In this document: positions 46,763 through 55,812 of the stretch, one piece after another
Layout of the letters: the number at the start of each line of letters is the position of its first letter
Position numbering within the stretch: position 1 is the first letter of the stretch
NCBI RefSeq assembly: GCF_002270415.1
Contig: NZ_NNRI01000021.1
Location: 523,625-587,624, forward strand
Reading direction: 5' to 3'
DNA: 64,000 nucleotides
Source of the DNA: Mesorhizobium sophorae
Lineage (GTDB): Bacteria > Pseudomonadota > Alphaproteobacteria > Rhizobiales > Rhizobiaceae
Notes under the pieces: model-generated
The model's database searches: none
What the model was told of the DNA's origin: nothing
Seen by the model: the letters and a program-made list of their open reading frames with translations, nothing else
Translations under genes and position numbers: made by a program

Positions 46763-48427
46763 TCAACGATCCGCTGTACAATGTTGCGTGGAACTGGTTG
46801 TCCGGCTTGGCGGTTTCTGGCCGGCTGAGCCATCGAGTGGCGGAACCCTGAAGACGATCTCTACCTGCGTGTTGTCGATTTCGACCCGGCGGACCACGGT
46901 ACGGATGATCTGCTGCATGCCGATCCTGTGAAGACCGTCGAGCCCTGCTTTCACCTTGGCGGAGAAGTCTTCCAGACGGCTGACGAGGAGTGACAGCTCG
47001 TGTTCGTTCTCGGCCACGTCGACCGCTGCCTGGTGCCGCACCTGAAGCTGAGAAAGGCGTTGTTTCAGACCCGCGATCCGCGGTTCGAATTCCGCCTTGT
47101 CGATGATGCCCTCGGCATAGCTGTCGATCAGCCGACCGATGCCGCGACGCAAGGTGGCCATTTGTCGTTCGAGGCGGGCGATCTCCTCCGGCTCACGGAC
47201 TTCGTCACGGGCCGCAAGGAGGCGGCGACGGTATTCCTCGGCCATGCGGCGCGGATCCTCCAGGAGACCTTTGACTTGATCCCACACCGCTTCTTCCAGG
47301 TGATCGCCGCGCACCTGCGGGTTGTCGCAAACGGGGTGGCCGCTGAAGCGATAACCGTCCGTACCGATACAGCGATAGTAGCGCAGCGTGTCCGTCGGGT
47401 CGTATTTGCGGGCGCGAGGTGCGCGCTTGCCATAATAGGCGTAGCCGCAACGCCGGCACACCGCGAGGCCCTGCAGCAGCCAGTCCGAGCTCGGCGTGCG
47501 TTGGCGCTTGCGCTTCCGGTTCTCCTCAAGCTGAGCATGGACCGCCTCGAATTCGGTCGGATCGACGAGCGGGGGAACAGGAATTTCGATCCACTCTTCA
47601 GGCGGTACGGGAACGCGCGAAGTGGCGTGCGGCGAGGGTTGTGAGTGGCCGCGGATCGGCCGCAACCGCGGTCGTGGCGGCACGTAGCGGGCTCGCCCGA
47701 AAGCGGCCCGTCCGATATAGGCGGGATTGGCGAGCATGCCGCGGATCGTGGAGGCGTACCAATGCGTCGTTCCTGTCCGCGTCCGGCAGCCGATCTGCTC
47801 GAGCCGGCGGCATACCCCTCGCAAGCTCATGCGATCCAGGCCGACCCATGCGAAAATCAGTCGAACAATGTGTGCCTCCTCCTCCACGACCTCAAAGCGT
47901 GCCAGGCCGCCACTCTGGTCGCGGCTCACATAACGGTAGCCGAAGGGAGCACCCGTCAGCGCGCTGACGGAGCCGGAGCGTGCCGCGTGACGGCGACCAC
48001 GCCGGCTCCGCTCGAGGATTTTGGCCCGTTCATATTCGGCGATCACACCCTGAACCTGAAGCAATAGATCATCCTCGGCCGTGCCACCAATGGGGCGGTT
48101 GAGGAACACGATCTCCACACCGGCACGACGAAACTCGTCGATCAGCAGCGCCTGATGGGCATAGCGGCGGGCGAGCCGATCGGGGGCGTGGACATAGAGA
48201 CGGTCGACTTGGCCACCGGCAACCGCATCCCTCAGCCGTTCCAGCGCCGGTCGAAGCAATGTCGAACCACTGTAGCCGTCATCCACGTAGCTGTAACCTG
48301 GCTCAAGCATGAAGCCGTCGGTGGCAATGCGTTCCTGCAACGCAATCACCTGACTTGCAATCGTGTTATCGCGCGCCTGCGCCTCGCTCGACACCCGCGC
48401 ATAGAGCGCACATTGCGTCTCGGTCAT
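46763..48427 (-). CDS. large serine recombinase
   Basis: 554 residues. The N-terminal resolvase domain has the catalytic Ser in LYARVSSEAQARDNT (about residue 14) and DRLARRYAHQALLIDEF. A recombinase domain follows (AALTGAPFGYRYV, GMLANPAYIGRAAFG), then a zinc ribbon (VCRRCGYAYYG ... C near residue 350) and a coiled-coil C-terminal region. It cuts and rejoins DNA through Ser. Start has a GGAGGTG site and overlaps the upstream small gene (ATGA). The last eight residues are encoded by the terminal repeat and the IS5 flank. Confidence 0.92.
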   Translation of the reverse strand: MTETQCALYARVSSEAQARDNTIASQVIALQERIATDGFMLEPGYSYVDDGYSGSTLLRPALERLRDAVAGGQVDRLYVHAPDRLARRYAHQALLIDEFRRAGVEIVFLNRPIGGTAEDDLLLQVQGVIAEYERAKILERSRRGRRHAARSGSVSALTGAPFGYRYVSRDQSGGLARFEVVEEEAHIVRLIFAWVGLDRMSLRGVCRRLEQIGCRTRTGTTHWYASTIRGMLANPAYIGRAAFGRARYVPPRPRLRPIRGHSQPSPHATSRVPVPPEEWIEIPVPPLVDPTEFEAVHAQLEENRKRKRQRTPSSDWLLQGLAVCRRCGYAYYGKRAPRARKYDPTDTLRYYRCIGTDGYRFSGHPVCDNPQVRGDHLEEAVWDQVKGLLEDPRRMAEEYRRRLLAARDEVREPEEIARLERQMATLRRGIGRLIDSYAEGIIDKAEFEPRIAGLKQRLSQLQVRHQAAVDVAENEHELSLLVSRLEDFSAKVKAGLDGLHRIGMQQIIRTVVRRVEIDNTQVEIVFRVPPLDGSAGQKPPSRTTSSTQHCTADR

Positions 48428-48812
48428 TGCTCACCTCCCGATCTCGTCATCGCTTTCGTCACCTTCGATGAGGGGTCCGCTCGACGCTTCTGCCGTTGCT
48501 TCGTGCGCCGTATCGTCGGCACAAGATGGGCGTAGGCCTCGAGCAGATGTTGGGGGCCGGTTCTTGTCGCTTCGAACGACACCTGCATGCGCAGCACAGG
48601 GCGATCCTTGCGCCGGACCATGTGCGCCTCCATCGGCCGGCTCGCAGCTCGGCCGTCGATGGCGCATTAAATCCCCAGTTGGCTCTGATTCGGCCGCGAC
48701 AAATCGACTCGCATCCCAACCGCGGCGAACCTCAACAAGCGACCGCATACGGCGTGGACGCTCAATGCGCACCGACCACTCGAAACCAAACTTGGCAACA
48801 TTGTACAGCGGA
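46770..48812 (-). mobile_element. serine-recombinase mobile element with 18-bp inverted repeats
   Basis: The ends are perfect inverted repeats TCCGCTGTACAATGTTGC (46770-46787 and complement 48795-48812). The 2.04-kb unit holds a large serine recombinase and a small coupled gene. It sits inside an IS5 transposase; the four bases ACGA of the target appear on both sides (46766-46769 and 48815-48818), with two extra bases CC at the right. No DDE transposase is present. Confidence 0.75.
48424..48621 (-). CDS. small protein coupled to serine recombinase
   Basis: 65 residues from the ATG at 48621 (GGAGG site within the first codons of a longer frame to 48633). It is rich in Arg and Lys (TIRRTKQRQKRRADPSSK) with a front half LRMQVSFEATRTGPQHLLEAY. 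The stop overlaps the recombinase start (ATGA). Similar small genes precede recombinases of this type in other rhizobia as far as I recall. A directionality or DNA-binding factor is plausible, not shown. Confidence 0.6.
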   Translation of the reverse strand: MVRRKDRPVLRMQVSFEATRTGPQHLLEAYAHLVPTIRRTKQRQKRRADPSSKVTKAMTRSGGEQ

Positions 48813-49773
48813 CCACGACCCATCGGCGTGGCAGGACTTCGAAGCCCTTGGCGCTGTCCGATCGCTTGATGATCTCCATCGTGAACGTTCCGAGCTTTTG
48901 CAGGGCGCCGCGCAGTTTCGGCCCCGCATAGCCGCCATCGGCAAAGACATGGCGCAGCCACGGCCAGCGCTTGAGGATGGATTTCAGGACGGCCGGGGCG
49001 CCGTCGCGGTCCTGGATGTCGGCGGCGTGAACGACGACGCCGACCAGCAGGCCCAGCGTGTCGACGACGATGTGCCGCTTGCGGCCCATGATCTTCTTGC
49101 CGGCGTCGAAGCCACGAACGCCGCCGCTTTCGGTGGTTTTCACGCTCTGACTGTCGATGACGCCGGCGGACGGGCTCGCCTCCCGGCCTTCCCGTTCGCG
49201 CGCCGCCATGACGAGTTCGTTGTTGATGGCGCGCAGCAATCCTTCGTCGCGCCAGTGCCAGAAGTATTTCTGCACCGTCGAGAACGGGGGGAAGTCCTTG
49301 GGCAGAAGCCGCCATGCTCCGCCCGACGACGCCATGTAAAGCAGCGCGTTCACAACCTCGCGCAGGTCCGTCTTGCGGGGCCGGCCGATCCGGTTCGGCG
49401 CCGGCATCAGCGGCTCGATCAGCGCCCACTCCGCGTCCGTCAGGTCGCTTGCGTAGCGCGGGCAGCGCCGTTCATAGTGAGGGCGAGTGGTTTCGGTCCA
49501 GGGCATCATGATCTCCGTCGAATCTCAGCAATCCGACAGAATCACAACCCGCTGAAATCACTCACTTCTTTTTGGAGCAGACACTTAGCGAAAGGCAGGC
49601 TGCTGGCCTCGCGGGAGAAATCTACGATGCCATGGTCAAGGAGCATGGGGACAACCCATCGCGCATGCCCGGCCGCAGCTTGGCGCTCATGCTGGACCAA
49701 GCCGCGTTGCGACGGGGCTCAGTGCGGACGATTCCCTTACCGGATAAACGGCCAAAAGTGATGCAGGGACGGT

Positions 49774-50025
49774 TTAGCGTTTTGTCGGCCCGATTGGCTT
49801 GTCGTCGTCAGGGTCCGTCGAGGTCGCGACAACAGGTTCGTCCGGAGCGGGCGGCATCAACAACTCGTCGCCTCGCCTCGTCCATTCCGGAGTCAGCTTC
49901 AGGATTTTCCGTTGGCGAAGCGACGCAGGAATTTCCTTACCGCTTGTTGTTACCGGAGGAGGAAGCGCGTCAGAAATTTCCTTTCCAAATCGCCCGCGCC
50001 AGTTCCAACTTCTGAGAAAGATCAT
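49774..50025 (-). CDS. hypothetical protein, doubtful
   Basis: An 83-codon frame. The last ~60 codons (TSGKEIPASLRQRKILKLTP ... DDDKPIGPTKR) look protein-like, whereas a better start (MADDLSQKLELARAIWKGNF, near 50032) is in a neighbouring frame. It may be a frameshifted small gene between the broken integrase and the defence module. Confidence 0.35.
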   Translation of the reverse strand: MIFLRSWNWRGRFGKEISDALPPPVTTSGKEIPASLRQRKILKLTPEWTRRGDELLMPPAPDEPVVATSTDPDDDKPIGPTKR

Positions 50026-50048
50026 CGGCCATATCGTCCCTCCGGTTT

Positions 50049-50462
50049 TTGAATCCTCCGGTTTTGCCGATCATTCCATGGCAGAGATTTCAGCTCCCCG
50101 TCATCATTCTCGCGCGGGCTGCTGTCGGCTCCGAGGGAATGCTGCCGTTCCCGCCGCCACCTGCTGATATTGAGTATGCGGCTGCATTCACTGCGATAGT
50201 CCAACAGCATCATGCGGAGGATTTGGAAGCTCCAATTGAAATAGTCGTAGACGAGATCGATGCCATTGTTGGACCTGCCCTCGGTCTGTCGTTTGAAGAT
50301 GTCGCGTCAATCCGTCGTGAGCTGATCGAAGATCCATTTTTAAAAAACATAAAGCCTCGTTATCCTGCTTCAGCCGCACGTATTCATGGTTATAGGACAG
50401 GCCTTGATATTTCCGAGCGTCCCATTTGCTCGGCAAAAATCGTTGGATTTCTCAAGAAATAA
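50049..50462 (+). pseudogene. possible C-terminal remnant of a DNA methylase/restriction gene
   Basis: The last ~80 codons (IEIVVDEIDAIVGPALGLSF, DVASIRRELIEDPFL, IKPRYPAS) recall the C-terminal tail of class I DNA methylases, where IDxxVxxALGL and PRYP motifs occur. The first ~55 codons do not look like the same protein. It lies immediately before the SIR2-HerA genes and could be a leftover of a neighbouring defence gene. Low certainty. Confidence 0.35.
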
Positions 50463-50574
50463 AGTATCGGACAGTACCCAATTTACCCTTGGAAAAGCTG
50501 GCTATGGCGTTTCCTTATCGATGAGGGGGGTGTAGAGCCCAAGTCAAGTTTAACAAGTATCTCGGGGGGAGATC

Positions 50575-51612
50575 TTGAATCTGCACGACCTAAAGTCGCT
50601 GTTGCAGCGGCATTTCAGCGATGGGCTTGTGACCATCGTCGGGTCAGGCTTGTCTTGCGCTGAGGGTCTGCCAGGCATGGCCGAAATCGCGCAACATCTT
50701 CAGGCTGTAATAGTAAACGATCTCACCCCCTTCGATGCAGAACAATGGGCGGTTCTTAGCCCACTCATCGCTGACAAGGGACTGGAGGCCGCTTTATTGG
50801 AAGTGGCCCCAACTCCAGCACTGGAAACGGCAATCGTTGCGCGGACGGGGCAGTTTATCGCAAATCGGGAGCGCGAAATCGTCGAGGAGGTTTTTGCAAA
50901 GACCAGAACGCTGCGGTTCACGCGACTATTGGCGCATCTCCTTAAGCCGGATAGCGGCGCACCAATCATAACCACGAATTACGACCGATTGATCGAGATT
51001 GCCGCCGAAGAAGCAGGACTTGGCGTGGATACGATGTTTGTCGGCCAGTTTGCAGGCATCCTCAATGAACATGAAAGTCGTCTCGGCTTTTGTCGCGAAG
51101 TGACCCTCCGCGGAAAGCAGGTTCAATGGAGATACCGCCAGCGGGTGAATGTGTTTAAGCCGCATGGCAGTCTCGATTGGTACCATCGAGACGGTCGGCC
51201 AGTGCGCTATGCTGGCGATTTGACATCGCCACGTCTGATCATAACTCCTGGATTGAATAAGTTCCGCAATGGCTACGAGAGCCCTTTTGATCGGCATCGA
51301 GAGAGGGCGAATTCTGCAATCGATCGCGCGAGCCGCTTTCTGGTCATTGGCTACGGGTTCAACGACGATCACCTCGAAACTCACCTCACGCCTCGTATTC
51401 GCAGCGGTGTTCCGACGCTGTTGCTGACGCGCGGGTTGTCTCCCAACGCGATGAAACTCGTTGAAGAGTGTCCGAACGTAGTAGCGATTCAGCACGCCGT
51501 CGTCGGAGGCAGTCAAGGTTCATCGGTGTTTGTGGATAGGGCGGAAATGCAGGTACCGGACCTCGCCCTTTGGGAACTGAACTCCTTCATTTCTGAGGTG
51601 CTTGAACCATGA
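50575..51612 (+). CDS. SIR2-family NADase/deacetylase of SIR2-HerA defence system
   Basis: 345 residues from a TTG with a GGGGGGAG site. SIR2-type NAD-binding fold: GSGLSCAEGLPGMAE (about residues 23-37), the TTNYD motif (about 134-138), catalytic His in FKPHGSLDWYH, and GYGFNDDHLE near the C-terminus. In known systems SIR2 partners of HerA degrade NAD+ on phage infection. The stop overlaps the next gene by 4 bp (ATGA), so the pair is translationally coupled. Confidence 0.88.
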   Translation: MNLHDLKSLLQRHFSDGLVTIVGSGLSCAEGLPGMAEIAQHLQAVIVNDLTPFDAEQWAVLSPLIADKGLEAALLEVAPTPALETAIVARTGQFIANREREIVEEVFAKTRTLRFTRLLAHLLKPDSGAPIITTNYDRLIEIAAEEAGLGVDTMFVGQFAGILNEHESRLGFCREVTLRGKQVQWRYRQRVNVFKPHGSLDWYHRDGRPVRYAGDLTSPRLIITPGLNKFRNGYESPFDRHRERANSAIDRASRFLVIGYGFNDDHLETHLTPRIRSGVPTLLLTRGLSPNAMKLVEECPNVVAIQHAVVGGSQGSSVFVDRAEMQVPDLALWELNSFISEVLEP

Positions 51613-53357
51613 CCGAAGTCGCATTGCAGTTTTCCGATGGCGACCGAATTGGGCGTGTCGCCTCCGTCGATACCAGCCGTGTTGCAGTCGATGTCACCAA
51701 TTCGGTCCTGCTCACCCGCATTGGCATAGGCCAACTCGTTGCCATTCGGGGGGCGACTGAGAGGGAGTACCTGATCGCGATGACAGAGCGGGTTACGCGC
51801 AGCATGCGCGAGGAACTGCCTGCGCAGGGCAGTGACGACGAGACTGGCGCACTTCTCGCCGCAGTGCCGACCGACATTCTGCAAGGTGTCCTTATAGGCA
51901 CATTCCGAACTGTCGAAGGGGCGAAGATAAATACATTCAAACGAGGTGCCGACAGCTTCCCGCAGATTGATCGTGAATGCTACGTGATCGAAAGCCTAAA
52001 CCTACAAAGGTTTATGGGAATCTTGGGTGCGGGATTCTCCGAAGACGAACGGCTAAAGCTAGGTGTCTTCGTTGCTGATCGTTCGGCCGATGCCATTGCC
52101 AGCGGCGATAAGTTTTTCCAGCGCCATGCCGCAATCCTCGGCAGTACAGGGTCAGGAAAGAGTTGGGCCGTCGCACTGATCCTTGAACGCGCAGCCAAGC
52201 TCAAATTCCCAAATATCATCGTATTCGACATGCATGGGGAATACGCACCTTTAGCGGACAAAGCGGCTGGCGGATTCGCCGAGCGTTTCCGCATCGCTGG
52301 TCCAGGCGATCTTGAGAAACCCGGGGATGATGTCCTGTTTCTTCCGTACTGGCTGCTCAACCGCGACGAAATGTTGTCGATGATCCTCGATCGCAGCGAT
52401 CAGAATGCGCCAAATCAGGCTTCACGGTTCACGCTACACGTTCGCAATCTGAAAGGGCGAACGTTGGATAACGAGGGCAAAGCCAGCGTGAAGAAAACTT
52501 TCACCGTGGATTCGCCTATCCCATACAACGTAAGAGAATTGTTCGGATTATTAGATGCTGACAACAGCACCAAGGGAATGGGGAAGACGGGTCCTATTAA
52601 GGGTGAATGGGAGGATAAGCTGACCCGCTTCCTTTCACGTCTGGAAGCCAAATTAGATGATCGACGCTACGGATTCATGTTCGCGCCCTCAGAAGCAGCC
52701 TCTAGTTACGACTGGCTTGCAAAACAGGCGCTGAAGCTTCTGAGTGCCGGAGATGGATCTGGAATCAAGATCATCGACTTTTCGGAGGTACCTGCGGATG
52801 TGCTACCTGTCGTAACTGGCACGCTCGCTCGGCTCCTGTATGATGTCCAGTTCTGGATGGGTGGGAAAGCGCGCACGCCAGTCACCCTGCTTTGCGACGA
52901 GGCGCATCTGTACCTTCCTGTTCGCGACGATGCCGATGCCGTGCAACGGCAGGCGCTGGGTTCTTTCGAGCGCATCGCAAAGGAGGGACGAAAGTACGGC
53001 TTCTCTCTGCTGGTGGTGAGCCAGCGACCCTCGGACGTAAGTCGAACGATCCTCAGTCAGTGCAACAATTTTCTTGCGTTGCGGCTTACCAATGAGACTG
53101 ACCAAGGTGTGATCAAGCGTCTCATGCCGGATTCGTTAGCTGGCCTCACGAGCATCCTTCCCTTGCTTGACGTAGGGGAGGCGCTTTTGCTCGGGGACGC
53201 AGTACTGTTACCCACCCGAATTCGGCTTGATGTTCCAAAGATCAGGCCGGACAGCGCGACGCGCGATTTCTGGACCGAATGGGGCTCGGTTAGGCCAGAT
53301 GTCGCTGCGATAACAGCAGCGGTGGAATGCCTACGTAGCCAATCACGCAGAGAATGA
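51609..53357 (+). CDS. HerA-type hexameric ATPase of SIR2-HerA defence system
   Basis: 582 residues. An N-terminal HAS-barrel-like part (FSDGDRIGRVASVDTSRVAV) precedes the FtsK/HerA ATPase core with Walker A ILGSTGSGKSWAV (about residues 176-188), Walker B TLLCDEAHLYLP (about 424-435), sensor VVSQRPSDVSRTI and arginine-finger region LRLTNETDQGVIKRLMP. HerA proteins form hexameric rings that translocate DNA and, with SIR2 or a nuclease, mediate phage defence. Complete in length. Confidence 0.9.
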   Translation: MTEVALQFSDGDRIGRVASVDTSRVAVDVTNSVLLTRIGIGQLVAIRGATEREYLIAMTERVTRSMREELPAQGSDDETGALLAAVPTDILQGVLIGTFRTVEGAKINTFKRGADSFPQIDRECYVIESLNLQRFMGILGAGFSEDERLKLGVFVADRSADAIASGDKFFQRHAAILGSTGSGKSWAVALILERAAKLKFPNIIVFDMHGEYAPLADKAAGGFAERFRIAGPGDLEKPGDDVLFLPYWLLNRDEMLSMILDRSDQNAPNQASRFTLHVRNLKGRTLDNEGKASVKKTFTVDSPIPYNVRELFGLLDADNSTKGMGKTGPIKGEWEDKLTRFLSRLEAKLDDRRYGFMFAPSEAASSYDWLAKQALKLLSAGDGSGIKIIDFSEVPADVLPVVTGTLARLLYDVQFWMGGKARTPVTLLCDEAHLYLPVRDDADAVQRQALGSFERIAKEGRKYGFSLLVVSQRPSDVSRTILSQCNNFLALRLTNETDQGVIKRLMPDSLAGLTSILPLLDVGEALLLGDAVLLPTRIRLDVPKIRPDSATRDFWTEWGSVRPDVAAITAAVECLRSQSRRE

Positions 53358-53516
53358 ACTTGGGGTAACACTCCCACCTCCGCGTCCGGCAACCATAGAG
53401 GCGCAGGTAGTGAACGCAATCGCACCGCCATGTAAGGACCCCCAATTTCCGCGTGTCCATTTACCGTTCTTGAAGGGCATCATGCATAGGGATACGAGAA
53501 GGAGAACATTGCATCG

Positions 53517-53810
53517 ATGGACCAGACCAAGCAGACAGACGAATTCGCCGCCGCTCTGAAACGATTGAGCGACAGGGCCAGCGAACTTTAGTTCGCGTCC
53601 TTTTTCCCGGCCGCAACCTTCACGCCGAAGAAGCAGGAAGCCGAGGCGATGAAGGTTGGCTATGAGCTCATCCAGCTTGTCGAAGCTGCCGACGCGGCCG
53701 GACGGCCCGAGATTTCCGCCAAGGCCCTCAAGTCCGCGAAGGTGGTGCGCGACATGTCCTTGAAAGCGAGAGCGCAGATGCCGAAGCGCAAGCGGAAGAC
53801 ATCTGCCTAG
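53517..53810 (+). pseudogene. 98-codon ORF with in-frame amber stop
   Basis: It begins ATG at 53517 after AAGGAGAA and reads MDQTKQTDEFAAALKRLSDR. A TAG follows at 53589-53591, then the same frame continues FASFFPAATFTPKKQEAEAM ... KARAQMPKRKRKTSA to a TAG at 53808. Sequence character on both sides of the amber codon is the same. It is a small basic protein of unknown function broken by one nonsense mutation. Confidence 0.5.
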
Positions 53811-53968
53811 TCATCAATGAAGGGGCAAACCAGAGCTGGCGCTCGCGCCGCCTAGTTGCCGTAGGCAAGCGAACCAAGGACGGGCTCGGCATTTTTGCCG
53901 AGAATGCCGCCCTTTCTCCCGCAGCCGAGACCTGGTCCATAAGGCGGGCAAACAACCGGAGAACGGGA

Positions 53969-54259
53969 ATGAGGAAACTTGCAGCGCCGATCAAAGACCT
54001 GCCCAGAACCCTCAAGCGCCTGCAGGAGAGGGGGGCTTCTCTTGCCACGGTGGCCTTACTCGTCCCCGATCCTGCTTGGACTCTGTATGAGTTGGAGGCC
54101 GCCGGGGCGGAGGTCGGTCGTAAGCTGATGGAAGTGATGGCCGCTGCGGAGGGTGTGGGAAGGTTCGACATCGCGAAGGAGGCCAGGGACTCCGCCGACC
54201 TGATGCAAGCCATGATTGATCGGGTGCAACCGCGGCTAACGGCTTTCCGACCCTTGTGA
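53969..54259 (+). CDS. hypothetical protein
   Basis: 96 residues with a GGAGAAC site before the ATG. It is mostly helical (LPRTLKRLQERGASLATVAL, EVGRKLMEVMAAAEGVGRF), with no signal peptide or transmembrane segment and no recognised family. It follows the broken 98-codon ORF on the same strand. Confidence 0.5.
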   Translation: MRKLAAPIKDLPRTLKRLQERGASLATVALLVPDPAWTLYELEAAGAEVGRKLMEVMAAAEGVGRFDIAKEARDSADLMQAMIDRVQPRLTAFRPL

Positions 54260-54524
54260 ATGACCCACAACACTGGTACAGAGAGCGCCTTCAGCGGCGG
54301 CTGAAACCCTTGATTCCCAAGGCTCGCAGGGGCGTTTGAGCGGAGTTCCGCCGTTTATCCGGCAGAACGGGACTGTCGAGCCTTCATCCTTTCTTGGTCG
54401 TGGTTTGGCCAGCGAAACGACCCTCGTAACCGCGAACGGGGGTACCAAGGGTCTGCTCGAAAATGAGCGCTCACTGGCAGCCATCACCGGCAGTTGCGAA
54501 TGCTTTACGAATTTCGGTGTGATC

Positions 54525-55712
54525 TTACCGCGTGAGCATGGCGGAAATGCCATGGCGGACGAAGGGGAGATATTGGGCAAAGCGAAGCCCGACATGTCTT
54601 GCAACCCGTGCCGCTGGGTACTCGCCTGAGTATAGTCCGATAAGGATATTCGTGGCATGATAGATCGGTGCCGCCGATAGGCGCAGGCAGCTTTCGTATT
54701 TGTGAAGCAAATCGGGATCGGCAATGTCGCGACGGTCGCGACATGCTGTCAGGATTCCATTTGCGAGTTGCTTCTGCCCGCTGAGGCCGATGTTGAAGCC
54801 ATGCGCGGTCACTGGGTGCATGCCGATGGCGGCATCGCCAACAAGTGCGGCGCTTGGAGCGCAGAACTTGTGCGCCCACGTCGTGACCAGCGCATAGCTG
54901 TGGCGGGTGCTTGCCAGGCTCATTTTTCCGAGGCGCCCTCGACACCGGTCCGTCAATTCTTTCAGGAATAAATCGTCGTCGAAAGCAATCAGTCTGTCGG
55001 CCTGGTTTGAGGGCAAGGTGAGAAGCAGCGACGACACGCCTTGGGTGAGCGGCAACATCGCTATCGTCTGATGGTGATCGAACCATTCGACTGCGATCTG
55101 GTGATGGAGGCGCTCGTGCCTCACCCGGCAAATCAGCATCGATTTGCCGAGCTGGTTGATATCGGCGCCGATGCCGAGCAGGTCGCGCATGGCGGACAAA
55201 CGCGAATCCGCTGCAACGAGAAGCCGAGCGGTCAATTGCCTGCCGTCAGACAGCGTTATGACCGCACCTTCGTGGCTGTTTGTTGCATGGACGACCGCGT
55301 GGCCGCACAGCAGTTGGGCATGATCCTGCAAGCGTATGATCTTGAACAGGGCGTCGCGGATCCGACAATTTGGCACCAGAATCCCGAGCGGCTGGCGAGA
55401 TCGGCTGGGCGAATCGAAGCGCAGCGTGAAGGGGCTCGAACCATTGAGCACGCGCGCGCCTTGAAGGGGTGATTTGTCCGAAGCGGGGATGGCATCCCAG
55501 GCGCCGAGCTCGCGAAGGATTGCAATCGAAGCGTTGGTCAGCGCGATCTCGCGACCGTCGAAAGCCGGATTGGCCAGCCTTTCCAGGGGCTGCTGTTCGA
55601 CGACGGCCACCTTGAGTTGGCTCCGGGCAAGCGATGCGGTGAAGGAAAGCCCGACCGGCCCGGCTCCGATGACAACGATGTCAAACGTCTCGTGGGAGCC
55701 AGCCATCAGCAT
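54525..55712 (-). CDS. FAD-dependent monooxygenase, UbiH/UbiF/Coq6 family
   Basis: About 395 residues from the ATG at 55712 (55706 also possible); the frame opens to 55895 but that part overlaps the DsbA-like gene. The FAD-binding motif DIVVIGAGPVGLSFTASL lies near the start, the DG motif region has LLVAADSRLSAMRDLLG, and the second FAD motif is ALVGDAAIGMHPVTAHGFNIGL. The family hydroxylates ubiquinone precursors. A symbiotic-region copy may be specialised. It follows the DsbA-like gene by about 100 bases. Confidence 0.82.
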   Translation of the reverse strand: MLMAGSHETFDIVVIGAGPVGLSFTASLARSQLKVAVVEQQPLERLANPAFDGREIALTNASIAILRELGAWDAIPASDKSPLQGARVLNGSSPFTLRFDSPSRSRQPLGILVPNCRIRDALFKIIRLQDHAQLLCGHAVVHATNSHEGAVITLSDGRQLTARLLVAADSRLSAMRDLLGIGADINQLGKSMLICRVRHERLHHQIAVEWFDHHQTIAMLPLTQGVSSLLLTLPSNQADRLIAFDDDLFLKELTDRCRGRLGKMSLASTRHSYALVTTWAHKFCAPSAALVGDAAIGMHPVTAHGFNIGLSGQKQLANGILTACRDRRDIADPDLLHKYESCLRLSAAPIYHATNILIGLYSGEYPAARVARHVGLRFAQYLPFVRHGISAMLTR

Positions 55713-55812
55713 GCCGCGATCGCGTCGGCCGTCCCGGCGAGATGCTGCCTGGGGAGAGCCGCAAGCGCGGCTCGATTGAGCTGCTTTTCCAATGCCCGCC
55801 CCAGCCATTTGG

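Larger units (their letters stand above)
46633..49509 (-). pseudogene. IS5-family transposase split by serine-recombinase element
   Basis: The N-terminal and central parts run from 49509 (MPWTETTRPHYERR, DSQSVKTTESGG, KKIMGRKRHIVVDTLG) to RRWVV at about 48816. The rest, VERTFAWLGRCRRLAKDFE ... LTRRLARA, is found at 46633-46765. Joining them restores the expected RRWVVERTFAW, so the gene was intact before the insertion. As written the first part runs on to a false stop at 48667. Confidence 0.88.
46604..49584 (-). mobile_element. IS5-family element (IS427-like), itself interrupted
   Basis: Ends GTGTCTG...CAGACAC form terminal inverted repeats, with target duplication TTA (46601-46603 and 49585-49587). 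It encodes one transposase on the minus strand, which is split by a 2.04-kb serine-recombinase element at 46770-48812. Without that insert the IS would be about 0.94 kb. Confidence 0.88.
46384..49760 (+). pseudogene. tyrosine integrase (DUF6538-type N-terminus), split by IS5
   Basis: The first part (46384-46603) reads MNHPWPHPDSGIYWYRKRVP ... ISLRTRDPEQARIEFAR ... AGPRSLS. After an IS5 insertion (46604-49584, TTA duplicated) it resumes as LSERQAAGLAGEIYDAMVKE ... MPGRSLALMLDQAALRRGSV up to about 49760. The catalytic C-terminal domain is missing, so besides being interrupted it is truncated. It begins next to a tRNA-like sequence, as island integrases do. Confidence 0.8.

Noticed and set aside
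48496..49761. 421-codon plus-strand ORF across the IS5
   Set aside because: Shadow of the IS5 transposase and the element junction.
52810..52835. TGGCACGCTCGCTC inside herA
   Set aside because: Perfect -24 block but no -12 block, and within a coding gene.
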